Below are positions 61,577 to 64,000 of a DNA stretch of 64,000 nucleotides, piece after piece. Below the pieces are notes generated by a model that was not told where the DNA came from, ran no database searches, and saw only the letters and a program-made list of their open reading frames with translations. Source of the stretch: Brachypodium distachyon (Eukaryota > Streptophyta > Magnoliopsida > Poales > Poaceae). The DNA is taken from the NCBI RefSeq assembly GCF_000005505.3, contig NC_016131.3, positions 3,816,001-3,880,000 of the forward strand, given 5' to 3'. A program made the translations under genes and the position numbers. Numbering within the stretch: the first letter of the stretch is position 1; every line of letters starts with the position of its first letter.

Positions 61577-64000
61577 CTTTTTCCGTATATATTTTAAACT
61601 TTGTTTTAATAATATAGAATATATAGAAAGGTTTTCCATTTAAATCTATTTATCTATATATTTATATATCAAGGATACTCCATATATAGATATACGGTAC
61701 GGAAGTCTATCCCCCATATAAGACGAGGGGGTAAAAAGAACGGAAAATGCAAATATTTAATTTATTTAATTAAGTTAAGAATGGTATTCCATAATGGAAT
61801 TCGAATTAAAAAACAAAAAATACTGAGTCTCTTAAACAAGACATTATAAAACTTAGGTAATTATAGCAATTATGATTTTAGTTCTCTAAACAAGAGAGCT
61901 GCTTCATCTTTGTTTTAAAGAAATAGAAAAATGAATAGAAAGTTAAATGATTCCACTTTTTTGTTCATAAATATCCTTATTTAGATAATAACTAGGTAAC
62001 GAAGTTAGTTGATTAACGTTTTGAATTTAACCAACTAAACCCATTCTTAATTTTGGATTATTTCAATGATATAAATTTTCAAAAATTAAGAATTCCAGTA
62101 TTTTTTCTTATTTTTTTTCCTTATTATTTATTCCTTCAGAAAGAGATAAGAATTGGTTTGGTGAATCAGAAACAATTTTTTTATAAAAAATTGAAGTAAA
62201 AATTTCAAGTAAAAATTTCAAGTAAAAATTGTAATTTCTTTTCTTATGGAACATACATTTCAATATGCTTGGGTAATCCCTCTTCTCCCACTTCCAGTTA
62301 TTCTGTCAATGGGGTTTGGCCTTTTTCTTATTCCGATCACAACAAAAAAAATTCGTCGCATATGGGCTTTTCCTAGTGTTTTACTCTTTAGTATAGCTAT
62401 GGTATTCTCAGTTCAATTGTCTATTCAACAAATAAATGGAAGTTCTATCTATCAATATGTATGGTCTTGGACCATCAATAATGATTTTTCCTTAGAATTT
62501 GGATACTTGATTGACCCGCTTACTTCGATTATGTTAATGCTAATTACTACTGTAGGAATCCTGGTTCTTATTTATAGTGATGGTTATATGTCTCATGATG
62601 AAGGATATTTGAGATTTTTTATTTATATTAGTTTTTTCAATATTTCCATGTTGGGATTGGTTACTAGTTCAAATTTGATACAGATTTTTTTTTTTTGGGA
62701 ACTTGTGGGAATGTGTTCCTATTTATTGATAGGCTTTTGGTTTACACGACCAATCGCAGCGAGCGCTTGTCAAAAAGCTTTTGTAACTAATCGTATAGGT
62801 GATTTTGGTCTTTTATTAGGAATTTTAGGTTTTTTTTGGATAACAGGTAGTTTAGAATTTAGGGATTTGTTCCAAACAGCTAATAACTGGATTCCTAATA
62901 ATGGGACGACCTCTTTACTTACTACTTTATGTGCTTTTTTATTATTCCTTGGGGCAGTTGCGAAATCCGCACAATTCCCTCTTCACGTATGGTTACCCGA
63001 TGCAATTGAGGGACCCACTCCCATTTCGGCTCTTATATTAGTTCGTTGCAATTGTCAACCGGTCCTATCGAAAGTAGGAGTGGCTATGGATTCGAGCCAT
63101 AGCACATGGTTTCATAAAATCTGTATGATTTTCCTGATCTAAATCGAGCAGGTTTCCATGAAGAAGATCTTGTTCAGCATGTTCTATTCGATACTGGTAG
63201 GAGAAGAACCCGACTCAGTATTCTTAAAAATAGAGGGGAAGCAGAACCAAGTCAAGATGATATGGGTCGCCCCTTCTTCTTGCGCCAAAGATCTTACCAT
63301 TTCCGAAGGAACTGGGGCTACATTTCTTTTCAATTTCCATTCAAGAGTTTCTATCTGTTTCCACGCCTTTTTTTTGAGACCTCGAAACATGAGGACAAAT
63401 TACTTTACTTAGGAACACATACAAGAAAAAGGATAATGGTAGCCCTCCCATTAACTACTTCATTTTCATTTATGAATTTGATAGTAATAGAAATTCCATG
63501 TCCTACCGAGACAGAATTTCGAACTTGCTATCCTCTTGCCTAATAGGCAAAGATTGACCTCTGTAGAAAGACTGATTCATTCGGATCGGATCGATATGAG
63601 GACCCAACTCCGTTGCATTGCCAGAATCCATGTTCCATATTTGAAGCGGGTTGACCTCCGTGCTTCTCTCATGGTACAATCCTCTTCCTGCCGAGCCCCC
63701 TTTCTCCTCGGTCCACAGAGAAAAAAATGTAGGACTGGTGCCGACAGTTCATCACGGAAGAAAGAACTCACAGAGCCGGGATCGGTAACTAATAGAATAG
63801 TACTACTAACTAATACTAATATATAGAAATAGATATCTAGAAATAGAAACGAACTAATATATAGATAATCGAAATTGAAAAGAACTGTCTTTTCTGTATA
63901 CTTTCCCCGTTCTATTGCTACCGGGGGTCTTATGCAATCGAGCGGATCATATAGATATCCCTTCAACACAACATAGGTCATCGAAAAGATCTCGGACGAC
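61577..64000 (+). other. Nuclear insertion of plastid DNA (NUPT), mosaic
   Basis: AT-rich sequence of plastid type runs to the window edge. First comes the spacer upstream of ndhF, then the 5' part of ndhF, then at about 63,037 an abrupt change to other plastid sequence. The latter (about 63,040-64,000) contains the spacer near rps12/ycf15/trnV-GAC of the inverted repeat, recognised by strings such as ACTGGTGCCGACAGTTCATC and CATAGGTCATCGAAA. These segments are not neighbours in the plastid genome, so the insertion is rearranged. The left junction at about 61,577 falls inside the Helitron Rep gene. Confidence 0.85.
62246..63037 (+). pseudogene. ndhF: Plastid ndhF, 5' part only (in NUPT)
   Basis: The first 264 codons of NAD(P)H-quinone oxidoreductase subunit 5 are open, starting [19 protein letters not shown] and reaching [20 protein letters not shown], where the native sequence should continue HAATMVAAG. 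Instead an unrelated plastid segment follows and the frame ends at 63,142. The protein is a multi-helix proton-pumping subunit of the plastid NDH complex. As a nuclear fragment without targeting signals it has no function here. The absence of stops over 792 bp suggests a fairly recent transfer. Confidence 0.93.

Larger units (their letters stand above)
40988..61580 (-). mobile_element. Helitron, interrupted by a Copia element and cut by plastid DNA
   Basis: On the minus strand the 3' end is CTAG at 40,991-40,988 followed by a host T, with a 5-bp-stem hairpin just before it. Inside are an RPA-like gene and a Rep/helicase gene, the two gene types typical of plant Helitrons, both on the minus strand. 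The Rep gene continues past the inserted Copia element to about 61,575, where plastid sequence starts. The 5' TC end is therefore missing or beyond the window. Without the Copia element about 8.9 kb of Helitron remain. Confidence 0.85.

Noticed and set aside
63158..63981. ORFs in the plastid-derived segment at the right edge
   Set aside because: They fall in plastid spacer or remnants of ycf15-type frames; not functional nuclear genes.

Overview
The window is nuclear DNA from a grass (Poaceae), most likely a pooid such as wheat, barley or a relative. The signs are intron-rich plant genes, GC-rich first exons, many Stowaway-type MITEs with CTCCCTCCGT termini inside introns, and a large nest of transposable elements. 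The order GDH, RPS18, XRN matches, from memory, a conserved block near the end of rice chromosome 3. That is recalled, not checked.

Layout. Positions 1-10.7 kb are gene-poor and decayed. They hold the 3' end of a GDSL lipase, an aspartic-protease pseudogene, a truncated NUF2 kinetochore gene cut by a LINE, an 0.8-kb foldback element, and a second copy of the last GDSL exon 9.7 kb from the first. Positions 11-41 kb are the conserved genic core: FRIGIDA-like gene (-), 22-exon XRN 5'-3' exoribonuclease (-), RPS18 (+), NADH-glutamate dehydrogenase (+) and two tandem GNAT acetyltransferases (-). All these reading frames join cleanly across splice sites (543, 992, 152, 411, 209 and 173 aa). Two of the introns use GC-AG sites. 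A 1.3-kb poly(A)-tailed retroposon with a 14-bp target duplication lies between RPS18 and GDH.

From 40,988 to the right edge is a nest. The outer element is a Helitron on the minus strand. Its 3' hairpin and CTAG end lie 239 bp upstream of a GNAT start codon. It carries an RPA-like gene, a broken Rep/helicase gene, a captured DEAD-box RNA helicase exon and a 0.49-kb tandem duplication. Inserted in its Rep coding region is an 11.7-kb Sirevirus-type Copia retrotransposon (49,615-61,329) with 1.28-kb LTRs, a perfect CATGT target duplication, a tRNA-iMet primer site, gag, pol and an extra ORF downstream of pol. From about 61.58 kb to the end the sequence is plastid DNA (5' ndhF joined to inverted-repeat spacer), a nuclear plastid insertion that interrupts the Helitron.

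The core genes share no pathway: they are housekeeping and regulatory genes (RNA decay, translation, nitrogen metabolism, flowering-related). The most unusual points are the Sirevirus extra ORF, which appears to have its own palindrome array and spliced leader; a cluster of 24 GTAC tetramers in 600 bp; the GC-AG introns; and the Helitron/Sirevirus/plastid nest.
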